64,000 bases of DNA from Saccharicrinis sp963667815. GTDB lineage: Bacteria > Bacteroidota > Bacteroidia > Bacteroidales > Marinilabiliaceae. Below the pieces are notes generated by a model. It made no database searches. It was not told the DNA's origin and saw nothing but the letters and a program-made list of their open reading frames with translations. The stretch is taken from assembly GCA_963667815.1 (NCBI GenBank), contig OY764021.1; one strand, given 5' to 3'. A program made the translations under genes and the position numbers. This document shows, one piece after another, positions 13,131-22,115 of this stretch; within the stretch, counting starts at the first letter, position 1, and each line of letters begins with the position of its first letter.

Positions 13131-13188
13131 GTTGGCAAGCTGCCAAAATCCCTGGGAATATGCAATGTGTAAATTACAGCATGCTTAC

Positions 13189-13196
13189 AATGTCAG
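13189..13196. repeat. IS66 copy 1 target-site duplication, right
   Basis: AATGTCAG, the partner of 10868-10875. Confidence 0.95.
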
Positions 13197-13990
13197 TCAA
13201 CTATATTTGATTAAACCATTGTGCCAAGTATGTCATTGCAACTGGTTTTGTAATATTACGACTATATATAAGATATAGATGATGAGAGAGATCATAAGCC
13301 TGTTCTATTTCAGGATAGACATTGAATAATAGATTGGCTCGCTACTTTTGTGATTCAGTCCATTTATGACAGGATTTAAAAAGCATATATCTACTTCGTG
13401 CCAACAATTGTTTTAAAGTATCCCCATTTTCAAAAGTATCAGGCTTGTATTTCCTTCCTTCTTCTTTGGCTTGTTTATAGGCTTGATTGTCCTGATCAAT
13501 AGATTCCCATCTATAGTTGATTTGTTTTTGTAGTACTGCATCACAAGCCAATTTTTGAACATGAAAACGATCAATAACCGTTAAATGCTTAGGGAAACAT
13601 TTCATGGCAATTAAATTCATGCTATTAGCCATATCTAATGTCACTTCTTTAACCATGCGACGTTGCTCTTCAGTAAACTTTTCCTTTATGGTTTTAATAA
13701 TATCATCTGCTTGTGTTCCCTTGAAAATACCTACTATCGAACCTTTTTTCCCTTTCTTTGCCTTGTTTGTAATTATGGTGTACAATTCGCCATTAGACAA
13801 GGCTGTTTCATCTATAGATAATGAATATCCAATATTCTTAGGAAAAACCAGGAAATCTTCAGCATGTTCTTTCTGACTCCAATCATTGTAGTCGCTCAAC
13901 TTATTTTTGTATTGACGTTGAAAATTTCGTCCATTTACACCAAGGTATACTTCAAGACTTTGACAGCTTATCGCATTAGAATCTACTAAT
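13197..13990 (-). pseudogene. ISAon1-family transposase, main part, nonsense-mutated and interrupted
   Basis: Reverse-strand frame encoding the DDE transposase core (LGVNGRNFQRQYKNKLSDYN, YSLSIDETALSNGELYTI, VTLDMANSMNLIAMKCFP, VIDRFHVQKLACDAV). An in-frame TAG at 13342-13344 follows WTESQK. The frame then continues with good family sequence (RANLLFNVYPEIEQAYDLSH) up to the IS66 boundary, where the gene is cut. The remaining C-terminus lies at 10679-10867. The gene is therefore broken twice. Confidence 0.85.
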
Positions 13991-14367
13991 TTCTTTTAAA
14001 AAAGCAGCATACTCCTCACTCATGCGTGTGCCCTGTGCAATTACTTCCCAATCTCTACTTACTTTTTTCTTTTCTCTTTCAATTATAATTTCCCAGCGCC
14101 TTCGTCTTACCTTCAGTTTTACTAGCATATTTCGAATAGGATAATCTTATCTTCTATGTATTGTGGCTCCATAAAGCCACAGGATTTATATTGTAAAGTT
14201 TTATACTCCGTTGGAATTATATCTTTTTCGTCTAAACTTAATACTAATTGAGAATCATATATGGTCTTTCCGCTAGAACTTTTTTCGTATGATACTATCT
14301 CAAAATAATCTAATATGCCTTCTGGGAGAAATAGAGCTAGTAGCTCCTGGGATAATCCTTCTTTCAA
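13976..14367 (-). pseudogene. ISAon1-family N-terminal protein, frameshifted
   Basis: The first gene of the element, coding from ATG 14367 (MKEGLSQELLALFLPEGILD). After EPQYIED the frame shifts near 14130-14140; the correct continuation is in another frame (PIRNMLVKLKVRRRRWEII, then EEYAAFLKEISRF and stop at 13978-13976). ISAon1-type elements carry this small N-terminal protein in a separate frame just before the transposase, so the two-gene layout is normal but the internal shift is damage. Confidence 0.75.
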
Positions 14368-14484
14368 CTTATTCCTTGTTTTTATTTTCTGTTTCTATTT
14401 AACAGCAAAATAATCACTTTTTTTTACCAGACCCAAATATTGTGCATGATCCTTAATTTCCTTGATTTGATATAAGCACCTAGA

Positions 14485-14525
14485 AACAAAAAAAGCTTGA
14501 AATCATTTGATTTCAAGCTTTTTTA
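14485..14525 (-). terminator. Terminator of the tRNA-Lys/tRNA-Gln unit
   Basis: Near-perfect stem AAAAGCTTGAAATCA / TGATTTCAAGCTTTT with poly-A on one side and poly-T on the other, so it could work in both directions. It lies just downstream of the leftward tRNA-Gln. Confidence 0.85.
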
Positions 14526-14529
14526 TGCG

Positions 14530-14602
14530 TTGTCCCACCAGGGCTCGAACCTGGACTCTTCTGAACCAAAATCAGACGTGTTGCCAATTACACCATGGGA
14601 CA
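14530..14602 (-). tRNA. tRNA-Gln (anticodon TTG)
   Basis: On the reverse strand the acceptor arms TGTCCCA and TGGGACA pair, with discriminator A. The anticodon loop is CTGATTTTGGTTCAG with TTG as anticodon, and the T arm contains GGTTCGAGCC. CCA is not encoded. It is transcribed after tRNA-Lys. Confidence 0.95.
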
Positions 14603-14660
14603 AAACATATTATGGATTACCATAACTTAATAAAAAAGGAGAACTTTAGTTCTCCTCGAG

Positions 14661-14733
14661 TGATTCAGCTGGGGTTCGAACCCAGGACCCCATCCTTAAA
14701 AGGGATGTGCTCTACCAGCTGAGCTACTGAATC
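14661..14733 (-). tRNA. tRNA-Lys (anticodon TTT)
   Basis: On the reverse strand acceptor arms GATTCAG and CTGAATC pair, discriminator A. D arm AGCTCAGCTGGTAGAGCA, anticodon loop CCCTTTTAAGG with TTT, T arm GGGTTCGAACCC. It is first in the two-tRNA unit. Confidence 0.96.
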
Positions 14734-14771
14734 TCCTTGTTTCGTGAGTGCGTTATTTTCTAACGCGGGTG

Positions 14772-14802
14772 CAAAAGTAATGAAAATATTTTTCGAACCA
14801 AA
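14772..14802 (-). promoter_or_regulatory. Promoter of the tRNA-Lys/tRNA-Gln unit
   Basis: On the reverse strand TTTG (14802-14799) and TACTTTTG (14779-14772) are 19 bases apart, a good Bacteroidota -33/-7 pair, 39 bases before tRNA-Lys. The rest of the 14734-15061 gap is AT-rich and holds only this promoter and the tssC terminator. Confidence 0.8.
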
Positions 14803-14979
14803 TGTTTTGGGAGTTTTTTTAGTGTTTTGTTGTTTTTTTTGATCAGTGAGATACTGGTATTTAGATTGATTTATTGATTGGTTGTTATTTGTAGTTTTCT
14901 AATGAATAGATATTGAGTGACATATCTCTTTATTGGTTCACTAAATTGAAGTTCAAATATTATTAATTGTTTTTTCAGA

Positions 14980-15020
14980 AAGAAATAAACACCGCAACGA
15001 AAGATTTCGAATACGGTGTT
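14980..15020 (-). terminator. Terminator of the clpV-tssB-tssC operon
   Basis: On the reverse strand AACACCG and CGGTGTT form a stem with an inner pairing GAAATCTTTC, followed by the U-rich TATTTCTTTC. It lies about 40 bases after the tssC stop. Confidence 0.65.
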
Positions 15021-15061
15021 GAACTACATTAAACTAAACCTCTATTATATTACAAAACAAT

Positions 15062-16411
15062 CTATGCCTGTTCATACTCGCTATCCCAATCAGTACCATC
15101 ATCTCCCTTTTGTCCTTCCATTTTAATCATAAAGTTCTTGGCAGGGAAAAATGGTTTCATATGGATATCGAGGTGTATTTTATCTTTCTGAATAGGATCT
15201 TGTTCAAACCTTTTAATTGTAAAATTCTCAATCAACTTTTCAGGTCCCGAAATAGTATCTAAAAATCGTATTATTTGCCCTAATAACTCCTTTCTTGTTT
15301 TTGCATTAAAGTTTTCAAAAGCCCTTCTGTTAAGAAAGTCCATCATAACCTTAGTTACGTAATCAAATACTCTTACAACAGAATATGTTTGTAAACCTAA
15401 ATTATCTCCGTTAAATAATGTTTTAGCAGAGAAGGCCATTACTTTACCATATTCGTTTACCATTGGTATTAAGCCCATTTTTTCTAGGTTTGCGATTTCA
15501 CTTTTCTTTAAATCAAATCGAACACCTTGAATTTCATTTAAACCACCATATTTTTTTCCTGCAGTAACCTGCGACATTAGCGTTCTATACACTTTGCCGG
15601 CTAATGCTCCTGAAGGAGGAATAAACAAATCTTCATCTTCTCCAACTTCGTTATACCGTCCTCTTCCCACAAGCCAATTGCAAGTCATCATAACATTAGA
15701 TCGAAAAGTATCTCCTCCTGTTAGATTTGCTGCATCAAACATCTCCATAACGTCATCAGGTTCATCAAGGTGTTCAAAATCAGTAATGAGCATAACCTTG
15801 TTTTCGTGAGCAATTTTTGCCCATTTTTCAATTACCATGTTTGATCCTAAATAACCAGGTAAAACAAGTATTCCGTAATTATCACTCAGGTCTAATCGAT
15901 CATACGAATTTGTTAATTCTTCAGTAACAGAATCAATGAATCTTGTATTATCGAGATCTTTAAGTTGATCCATTTCAGCGTTTAAAATGGATATATTTTT
16001 GATATTAGCTTCTTCTGTGTTTTTATAGAATAGGGCTATGCTTCTGTAGGAACGTTCAAGGTCTCTTGTGTTTTCAATTGCTTTCGAAAGATTTTTTTTA
16101 AGTGTTTTTTCAGATTCTTCTGCTTTCTCTTTACAATTGTCTATCATTTGAAGAATATCATCAGCACTATCTATGATAGATTCCCAAACTTCAAGGTTTT
16201 TTTTAAGTAACGAACGTTCTTCTTTTTTTGAATTTTCAGATAGAAAGATTCTTTTACGTGCTTTACGTTCAGGATTCATGTTTTGAACACTATCAATACA
16301 TGATTCTAATAATTCAAAACCGCCATATCTGGCTAGATTGTCAAAACTTTCATTTAAAGATAGTTGTTGCTCTTTTGAATTTGCGGCTACTTGTTCTTGA
16401 GTTTCAGCCAT
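15062..16411 (-). CDS. tssC: T6SS contractile sheath large subunit TssC
   Basis: A 449-residue protein of the Bacteroidota TssC type (DUF5458). TssB and TssC polymerise into the cytoplasmic sheath whose contraction drives the Hcp tube outward. The N-terminal part (1-150) is charged and helical, and the core contains the sheath-like GILVLPGYLGSNMVIEKWAK. The C-terminal part carries the conserved region around GPEKLIENFTIKRFEQDPIQ and ends in a short acidic tail. It starts four bases after the tssB stop and is last in the clpV-tssB-tssC operon. Assignment rests on length, the TssB neighbour and the sequence pattern. Confidence 0.9.
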   Translation of the reverse strand: MAETQEQVAANSKEQQLSLNESFDNLARYGGFELLESCIDSVQNMNPERKARKRIFLSENSKKEERSLLKKNLEVWESIIDSADDILQMIDNCKEKAEESEKTLKKNLSKAIENTRDLERSYRSIALFYKNTEEANIKNISILNAEMDQLKDLDNTRFIDSVTEELTNSYDRLDLSDNYGILVLPGYLGSNMVIEKWAKIAHENKVMLITDFEHLDEPDDVMEMFDAANLTGGDTFRSNVMMTCNWLVGRGRYNEVGEDEDLFIPPSGALAGKVYRTLMSQVTAGKKYGGLNEIQGVRFDLKKSEIANLEKMGLIPMVNEYGKVMAFSAKTLFNGDNLGLQTYSVVRVFDYVTKVMMDFLNRRAFENFNAKTRKELLGQIIRFLDTISGPEKLIENFTIKRFEQDPIQKDKIHLDIHMKPFFPAKNFMIKMEGQKGDDGTDWDSEYEQA

Positions 16412-16415
16412 GATA

Positions 16416-16871
16416 TTAGTCTTTAGTTTGGTTTAATTCATCTAATAAGCCTTTTATTGCGCTTTTTAGAGCCTCTTTTGCTTCAGGGTCAGTTAATGCA
16501 GCTTTTAGGATTTTATTAGTTTTTAATTGTTTAATTATTCTGATGTACTGATCTTTTTCTGTTGATAAATCTTTTAAAAACAGACTTTGATTCGTTATTC
16601 CTTTTATACCAAAGTCACCTAAATTTTTAAAATTTAGATTTTCTTTTTTTGTTGAACCCTCATTCGTTTCAAACTCTATATCCACATGAGGTTTGAAATG
16701 TTCAAAAACGTCGTCCACTGTTTTTAATCCTTTTACAATTTCTGGTTTAATAGGTGTGTCAGATGTTAATTTTTCAACAAATAGAGTTTTGTTTTGCGGA
16801 ATTTCCTGAATGGCTTCGTTTGCATCTAATTTTACCTCAGTTCCGCCAAGTCCATAAGTATTTGTACTCAT
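16416..16871 (-). CDS. tssB: T6SS contractile sheath small subunit TssB
   Basis: 151 residues from ATG 16871 (MSTNTYGLGGTEVKLDANEA). I prefer this start to the upstream one at 16940, which would overlap clpV and add a non-family leader. The middle has the TssB-like segment GLKTVDDVFEHFKPHVDIEF followed by NFKNLGDFGIKGI; the C-terminus is helical (KAALTDPEAKEALKSAIKGL). TssB pairs with TssC to build the sheath. It lies between clpV, 59 bases upstream, and tssC. Confidence 0.88.
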   Translation of the reverse strand: MSTNTYGLGGTEVKLDANEAIQEIPQNKTLFVEKLTSDTPIKPEIVKGLKTVDDVFEHFKPHVDIEFETNEGSTKKENLNFKNLGDFGIKGITNQSLFLKDLSTEKDQYIRIIKQLKTNKILKAALTDPEAKEALKSAIKGLLDELNQTKD

Positions 16872-16929
16872 AGTTAAGTTATTTTTGATTGTAATTGATT
16901 TGTGTAAAGTATTATATGTAATTAAGTCA

Positions 16930-19347
16930 TTATAGCTCAATGACTACCTCTTCAATATTAGGTTTCTTTTGGGATACAATTTCTATTTTAATATCCATGT
17001 TATGGTCTAATATTACTTTTATAGTAGACCCTTTTTTTATTTCCTCTCGAATTATCATTCTGGATATTGGTGTTCTTAACCGAGATCGAATAATACCTCT
17101 CAAAGGTCGAGCGCCGTATTGAGGATTATAACCTTCATTAGCTAAATGTGATTTTGTTTCATTATCTATTTTTAATATAATTTCCTGTTGAATAAGAAGT
17201 TCTTTAAGCTCTTTAATTTGAATGTCAAATATGCGTTCAATCATGTTCTTTGTAATAGGAGAAAAAGGAACAAGACCAGTAAGACGACCAAGAAATTCAG
17301 GTCGAAAGTATAAAGCCATATCCTCCATTAAATTGCTTTGAATAGGTAGACTGTTCATTTTGTTAAAATGTTCAGTAATATTTTGACTTCCAATATTAGA
17401 GGTGAAAAGAATAACTGCATTAGAGAAATCTCCATTTTTTCCCAAGCGATCATTGAGCTTACCCTCATCTAAGATTTGTAAAAAAATATCATATACTGAA
17501 GGATGAGCTTTTTCTATTTCATCAAATAAAACAACAGAATAAGGCTTTTGCCTTATTTTATTAACTAGCATTCCTCCTTCTTCGTAACCTACATATCCCG
17601 GAGGAGCTCCATATAATAAAGCTGCGGAATGCTCTTCTTTAAATTCTGACATATCAAAACGAATTAAGGATTCCTTACTTTGAAATAGATATTGAGCCAA
17701 TTGTTTTGCTAACTCAGTTTTACCAGTCCCTGTTGGACCAAGAAAAAAGAAAGATCCTATTGGTAGTCCAGGTTTATTTAATCCCGATCTTGATTCTAAA
17801 ATGGCATCGCAAATAGTTTGTACAGCAATATCTTGTCCAATGACCCTTTTTTGTAATTCTTCCTCCATTTGAAGCAGGCGTTCTCTTTCTTTGGTAACAA
17901 TTTTTCCTACGGGTATATTTCTAATTCTACCTATTGTTCCGGCAAGATCAGTGTGCGTTACTTTATTAACTCTATTATTAATATAGGATTGTAATTGGTT
18001 AATTAAGCTTAGGTGTTGTTCTTTCGTAATTTCTTGTTCGGTTTCAAGTCCAGTATATTTCAAAAGCTTTTTTAGATCAGCAAGAATAATTTCACTATTA
18101 AAATTATCATCTTTCAATCGCTCTTTATTTAATTCTAATTCTTGAGGAATTGTATCAAGTTGAGTTCTAATTGATGACATTGTGCTATCAATTAGATTTA
18201 TTGCCGATTCCGGAAGATGAGATTCTGGCAGATAGCGTTGTGCTAATTTTATAGCGTCTTTTATCCCTTTATTTTCAATTGATATTTTATGATGTTTTTC
18301 AAGGTATTCCTTATTTGCTGTAATCATAATGGCTGATCTTTCCAGATCTGGTTCTGTCAGATTATATTTTTCAAAATAATTTTGTAAAGGATTATCTTTT
18401 TCCAGTAATTTTTGATAAGCTTCATTAGAAGCTGTGCAAATTAGAATGGTACTTGATTTACTTAATTGGTTTTTGATTAAGAAATATATGCTTTTACTAT
18501 GGGTAATGTCATCTAATAAAATTTGAATTTCATCAATAAATAAAATAGGACGATTGAAATTCTGTAGATATTTGAAAACCGTTCTTAATCTTTCTTCTAA
18601 TTCTCCTTTGTGCGATATTCCAGCCAATAGACTATTGGTATCAAGTTCATAGAATAAACTATTTTGAAGTACTGTTGATGTTTTTCTTTCCTTGATAAAA
18701 GAAACTAATCCATGTATTAATATAGATTTTCCAATGCCTTTTTCTCCGACAATCACAACATTAGGTTTATTCTGACGACCAATTATTTCTGTAATATTTA
18801 GAATTTCCTGATCTCGTTCAATAACCTTAATATGGTTGTTAGGTGTAGACAATAGGTCGGTTAAATAGTTTGGTTGTTTTTTTTGAGAATTTATACTTGC
18901 ATGCGTGTTGTTTTTACTTTCGTCCAGAGCCAGAATTTGATTGGCATCAACGATAAACGTTTTTAATTCGTCATATGAAAAACCAACACCAGGAGTTGCT
19001 AGTGATGCCAATACATGAATTGGCGAAAGGTGCTCATTACCTGTATTGGATGCAATAGTAAATGCTTCTTCAATTATTTTTTCTACAGCATCATTTATTG
19101 GAGGGGTATCAATGGTTCCTGAGAACTTTTTATACCCTTCTATTTTAACTTCAGCCCATTCTTCTAAATAAAAGATATCAATATCATTTGAAAACAATAG
19201 ATCTTTTAACCTACTGTCTTTGTGAAGCAGGCCTATTAAAATATGTGCTGGTTGAATATTGGGATGTTGATTTTCCTTTGCAACTAACCTGGCAATATTT
19301 AAGACGTTTTTTAATTCGGGAGAGAATAAATCTTCTTTATACCTCAT
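16930..19347 (-). CDS. clpV: T6SS sheath-disassembly AAA+ ATPase TssH/ClpV
   Basis: An 805-residue Clp/Hsp100 ATPase with an N-terminal Clp repeat domain (about 1-145) and two AAA+ modules: Walker A GEKGIGKS at 201-208 with Walker B ILFIDEI near 268-274, and Walker A GPTGTGKT at 537-544 with Walker B VVLFDEIEK near 605. ClpV extracts contracted TssB/C sheath subunits so they can be reused. The first gene of the operon with tssB and tssC, it is divergent from tssE. The alternative, a general ClpB/ClpC, is disfavoured by this context. Confidence 0.92.
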   Translation of the reverse strand: MRYKEDLFSPELKNVLNIARLVAKENQHPNIQPAHILIGLLHKDSRLKDLLFSNDIDIFYLEEWAEVKIEGYKKFSGTIDTPPINDAVEKIIEEAFTIASNTGNEHLSPIHVLASLATPGVGFSYDELKTFIVDANQILALDESKNNTHASINSQKKQPNYLTDLLSTPNNHIKVIERDQEILNITEIIGRQNKPNVVIVGEKGIGKSILIHGLVSFIKERKTSTVLQNSLFYELDTNSLLAGISHKGELEERLRTVFKYLQNFNRPILFIDEIQILLDDITHSKSIYFLIKNQLSKSSTILICTASNEAYQKLLEKDNPLQNYFEKYNLTEPDLERSAIMITANKEYLEKHHKISIENKGIKDAIKLAQRYLPESHLPESAINLIDSTMSSIRTQLDTIPQELELNKERLKDDNFNSEIILADLKKLLKYTGLETEQEITKEQHLSLINQLQSYINNRVNKVTHTDLAGTIGRIRNIPVGKIVTKERERLLQMEEELQKRVIGQDIAVQTICDAILESRSGLNKPGLPIGSFFFLGPTGTGKTELAKQLAQYLFQSKESLIRFDMSEFKEEHSAALLYGAPPGYVGYEEGGMLVNKIRQKPYSVVLFDEIEKAHPSVYDIFLQILDEGKLNDRLGKNGDFSNAVILFTSNIGSQNITEHFNKMNSLPIQSNLMEDMALYFRPEFLGRLTGLVPFSPITKNMIERIFDIQIKELKELLIQQEIILKIDNETKSHLANEGYNPQYGARPLRGIIRSRLRTPISRMIIREEIKKGSTIKVILDHNMDIKIEIVSQKKPNIEEVVIEL

Positions 19348-19878
19348 AATTTGGTTTGGATATATGTTAAATAGTAATTGATATTACAGGTACGAATATA
19401 AAACATATATTTCTATTTGAGCAAAATATTAGTTTGTATTAATTTATAGTTAAAAAATGTTAAATATATGGATTGAATACATGTTGAGTGTTGATTATTG
19501 TAGATTTAATCGTGGATTGAGGGCGTTATATAAAAACATATAATGGTGTTTTTATCTATACTATTTTTGTTCTGGTAAATTTTGTATGTCTATAAAAAAT
19601 AGTCATTAGTCAAACAAAAGGTATTAATGGTCATTAAAAACAAGCTATTTATAAAAGTGGTATTGTGTGGGGGTAGGTGAAAATTGTTTTAAAATTTCAA
19701 ATTCCCTTGTATTTAAAGGTGTATAGATATATTGGCTATGTGTATTTTTGTTTTTAGTGTTGAAATGGTGTATTTTTTCGTTTAAATAAAATATCTATTT
19801 TTGAATTCATAAACCATAACAATAGATTGTTAGTTGTATCGTATTTTACATATAATAATCTTTAACCGTACTTAACCA
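19348..19878. promoter_or_regulatory. Divergent promoter region between clpV and tssE operons
   Basis: 531 AT-rich bases without a gene. On the forward strand TATTTTTG at 19796-19803 is a fair -7 element about 75 bases upstream of tssE; another TATTTTTG is at 19743-19750. Partners at -33 are weak, which would fit regulated promoters. No operator palindrome is obvious. Confidence 0.5.
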
Positions 19879-20316
19879 ATGACTAAGGAGGGATATTTTA
19901 TTTATCCTCTTGATGTAGGTAAAATAATCAAGGGGAAAACACTTCAGCGAATCTCGTTAAGAGAATCAATAAGCCAGCATTTACATTTGATAATAACGTC
20001 ATATATGGGTGAAAATCTGTTTGAACCTACGTTTGGTTGTGCAATATGGCAGTATGATTTTGATAATACAATTACCGATGTACGTTTAAGAGATTTAATT
20101 AAAGATAGCTTGATTAATGCTATTAAAGCTCAAGAAACAAGAATCAAAGGTTTGGATATAAAAGTAGTTATTTCTCAATCCGAGATTAATAGTCTTGCTG
20201 TTTTAAAGAGAATTAAAAAACGAGTTGATATTGAAGTTAATGCAAGTCTGGTTTCTACCAGTGAAGCATTTAAATATTTTGAGTATTTCTATTTAGGACC
20301 ACTTTCTTATTTTTAA
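19879..20316 (+). CDS. tssE: T6SS baseplate subunit TssE (gp25-like)
   Basis: A 145-residue GPW/gp25-family protein. The segment HLHLIITSYMGENLFEPTFG followed by CAIWQYDFDN is the gp25 signature, where a phage-like baseplate wedge component nucleates the sheath. The C-terminus is a beta-rich domain with basic stretches (LKRIKKRVDIEV). It is the first gene of a rightward operon, with tssF five bases downstream. Confidence 0.9.
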   Translation: MTKEGYFIYPLDVGKIIKGKTLQRISLRESISQHLHLIITSYMGENLFEPTFGCAIWQYDFDNTITDVRLRDLIKDSLINAIKAQETRIKGLDIKVVISQSEINSLAVLKRIKKRVDIEVNASLVSTSEAFKYFEYFYLGPLSYF

Positions 20317-20321
20317 TTTCT

Positions 20322-22100
20322 ATGTTTCATAAAGAATACATACGCGACCGGATGTTAAAAGAGGTTGCTCAAGCGTGGAGTATTGAGGGGCATGTTAATG
20401 AGGATAACTTTGATCCTTTGGTAAATATGCTTGTAACAGCACTTTCGTCGGAATCAGAATTGGTATATAAGGAAATTGGTAGAACTCAGGATCGAGTTGC
20501 CAGTAGTTTGATGTCAAAATTAATACCGTATGTGAATAAAGGGGTTCAGCCTGGGCATGCTATGGTGTTGTTAAATCCAGGTGAGTCCTATGTGGTACTT
20601 CCTTGTCATACAGGTCTGATGACTCAAATTCGGTCTCATGATAATGAATTACAAGATATACAGTTTGTTACTTCTCAAAGGATAAATTTATTTAAAGGAG
20701 GAGTGGTGAGGATGCGTTCTTTAGGTAAGCTTTTTAATGTTGTAGACTATCGTTTTAAAGTTGAGGGTGAAATAGGGTTAATGACTCATAGTAAGATTAA
20801 AGATTCGCAATTAATAATCGATGTAGAATATGTTGGAAATCATTTTGACTTGGATTCGGTTCCAGTTTTTTTTGATCTGCGTATTTCGGGATTAAAGCGA
20901 AAGCATTTTTACGATAAACTTAAAAGAGCTACATTTTTTATTGATGGTATTCCTGTATCAAAAGTTGTCTCAAATTATACTGAATCATTAATTGAGGAAA
21001 AAGACAATCCGTTAGTTAGTGTGGAAAATGCAGTGTGTGAGTTTTATAAGCATCAGTATTTTACTTTAAGTATTCCAGAGCAATTGAGAAATCAGAACGA
21101 CTTTGGATTAGATGGGTCAGAAATAAAAAATGTATTTTCTATTACAGTTGATTTTGGTGCATTTATTCATCCTGATATTTTAAAGGAATTGTTCTGTTTT
21201 GTAAATGCTGTGCCAGTTATAAATATTCGAAAGCATCATAAAGTGTTCAAGGGTCGAAATGACTTTTCTGTTTTTCATTTATTTCAACAAGATCCTTTTT
21301 ACTGTATAAAATCAGTTTGTTCGGATGAAGGAAAAGTTTACAGGCAATACATGGGAGGTACCTATGGGAGTAATCGTGAATGCACTTACTTATTAAGAAA
21401 AGAGGAAGTTGAAGGTTTGACAGAAAAGGGGGCAAGAGAGATGATTGATTATTTAACCGGAGTTATGCGCAATGAAAATGCTGTTTTATCAAATGTCACA
21501 AAAGGTAATTTTACTAATGATATTAAAATGTTAAATCAGTTGATAACAAAGTTACAGCATAGTTTGTCAGCTGTAAAATCAGATGGTGATTCGACGTATG
21601 TTTTTTTAAAAGATGAGCAGCCTCCGGAGTATGTATTTGTAGATTACTATACTACTAAAGGAAATAGCGTTAGGGGGCTAAAGGTTAATAACCCATTATT
21701 TGCAGTTGAGGGGGCTACATTAAATCAGCATGGTAATTTTATATTGACGCAGTTGGTTGGTGGTAAAAATGTTTTACAGGAAGATGAGTTTATTTATGAA
21801 GTGCGGCATGCTATGCTTTCCGGAGGAAGAATTGTTACATCAAAAGATATCTCCAGTTTATTGAATAAATATTATGGTGACTTTATTGTTGATTTAAAAA
21901 TAGAAAAAGGTATGTCTGAGTGTGTTGATTTAAAAAGGGGGTTTGTTAGGACAATAGATATTAAGTTAGAAACAAATGGAAATTTATCTGAGGGAGATTG
22001 CTTCTTAATTGGAAAGGTTGTTTTAAGTGAATTAGAAGAAAAGGGAACGCAAATTTATCCGTATCGTTTAATTGTAGATCAAAAAGAGATTTTAAAATAG
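20322..22100 (+). CDS. tssF: T6SS baseplate subunit TssF
   Basis: 592 residues with a TssF/VasA-type N-terminus (YIRDRMLKEVAQAW, then DPLVNMLVTALSSESELVYK), continuing through beta-rich wing-like domains. TssF with TssG, TssE and TssK forms the baseplate wedge. The length matches the family. It follows tssE by five bases and is followed by the PKD-domain gene after 15 bases, so it is an operon member. Confidence 0.88.
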   Translation: MFHKEYIRDRMLKEVAQAWSIEGHVNEDNFDPLVNMLVTALSSESELVYKEIGRTQDRVASSLMSKLIPYVNKGVQPGHAMVLLNPGESYVVLPCHTGLMTQIRSHDNELQDIQFVTSQRINLFKGGVVRMRSLGKLFNVVDYRFKVEGEIGLMTHSKIKDSQLIIDVEYVGNHFDLDSVPVFFDLRISGLKRKHFYDKLKRATFFIDGIPVSKVVSNYTESLIEEKDNPLVSVENAVCEFYKHQYFTLSIPEQLRNQNDFGLDGSEIKNVFSITVDFGAFIHPDILKELFCFVNAVPVINIRKHHKVFKGRNDFSVFHLFQQDPFYCIKSVCSDEGKVYRQYMGGTYGSNRECTYLLRKEEVEGLTEKGAREMIDYLTGVMRNENAVLSNVTKGNFTNDIKMLNQLITKLQHSLSAVKSDGDSTYVFLKDEQPPEYVFVDYYTTKGNSVRGLKVNNPLFAVEGATLNQHGNFILTQLVGGKNVLQEDEFIYEVRHAMLSGGRIVTSKDISSLLNKYYGDFIVDLKIEKGMSECVDLKRGFVRTIDIKLETNGNLSEGDCFLIGKVVLSELEEKGTQIYPYRLIVDQKEILK

Positions 22101-22115
22101 ACCAATTCAATAACT

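Larger units (their letters stand above)
10876..13188 (-). mobile_element. IS66-family insertion sequence, copy 1 (complete)
   Basis: 2313 bp bounded by terminal inverted repeats (left GTATCCGTGTTGTAAAGTAC, right end in reverse complement GTAAGCATGCTGTAATTTAC) and an 8-bp target duplication. It carries tnpA, tnpB and tnpC in the usual order, transcribed leftward. All three frames are intact, so this copy could be active. It has landed inside an older ISAon1-like element. Confidence 0.97.
10637..14452 (-). mobile_element. Degenerate ISAon1-like insertion sequence split by IS66
   Basis: Imperfect inverted repeats (about 21 of 26 bases, both containing TTGGGTCTGG) lie at 10637-10662 and 14427-14452 and bracket leftward transposase fragments. 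The element is interrupted by the IS66 at 10876-13188. A frameshift, a nonsense codon and the IS66 insertion mean it cannot make its own transposase. I found no clear target duplication outside the repeats. Confidence 0.7.

Noticed and set aside
16872..16940. Upstream start for TssB at 16940
   Set aside because: It would overlap the end of clpV and add 23 residues not typical for TssB; ATG 16871 is preferred.
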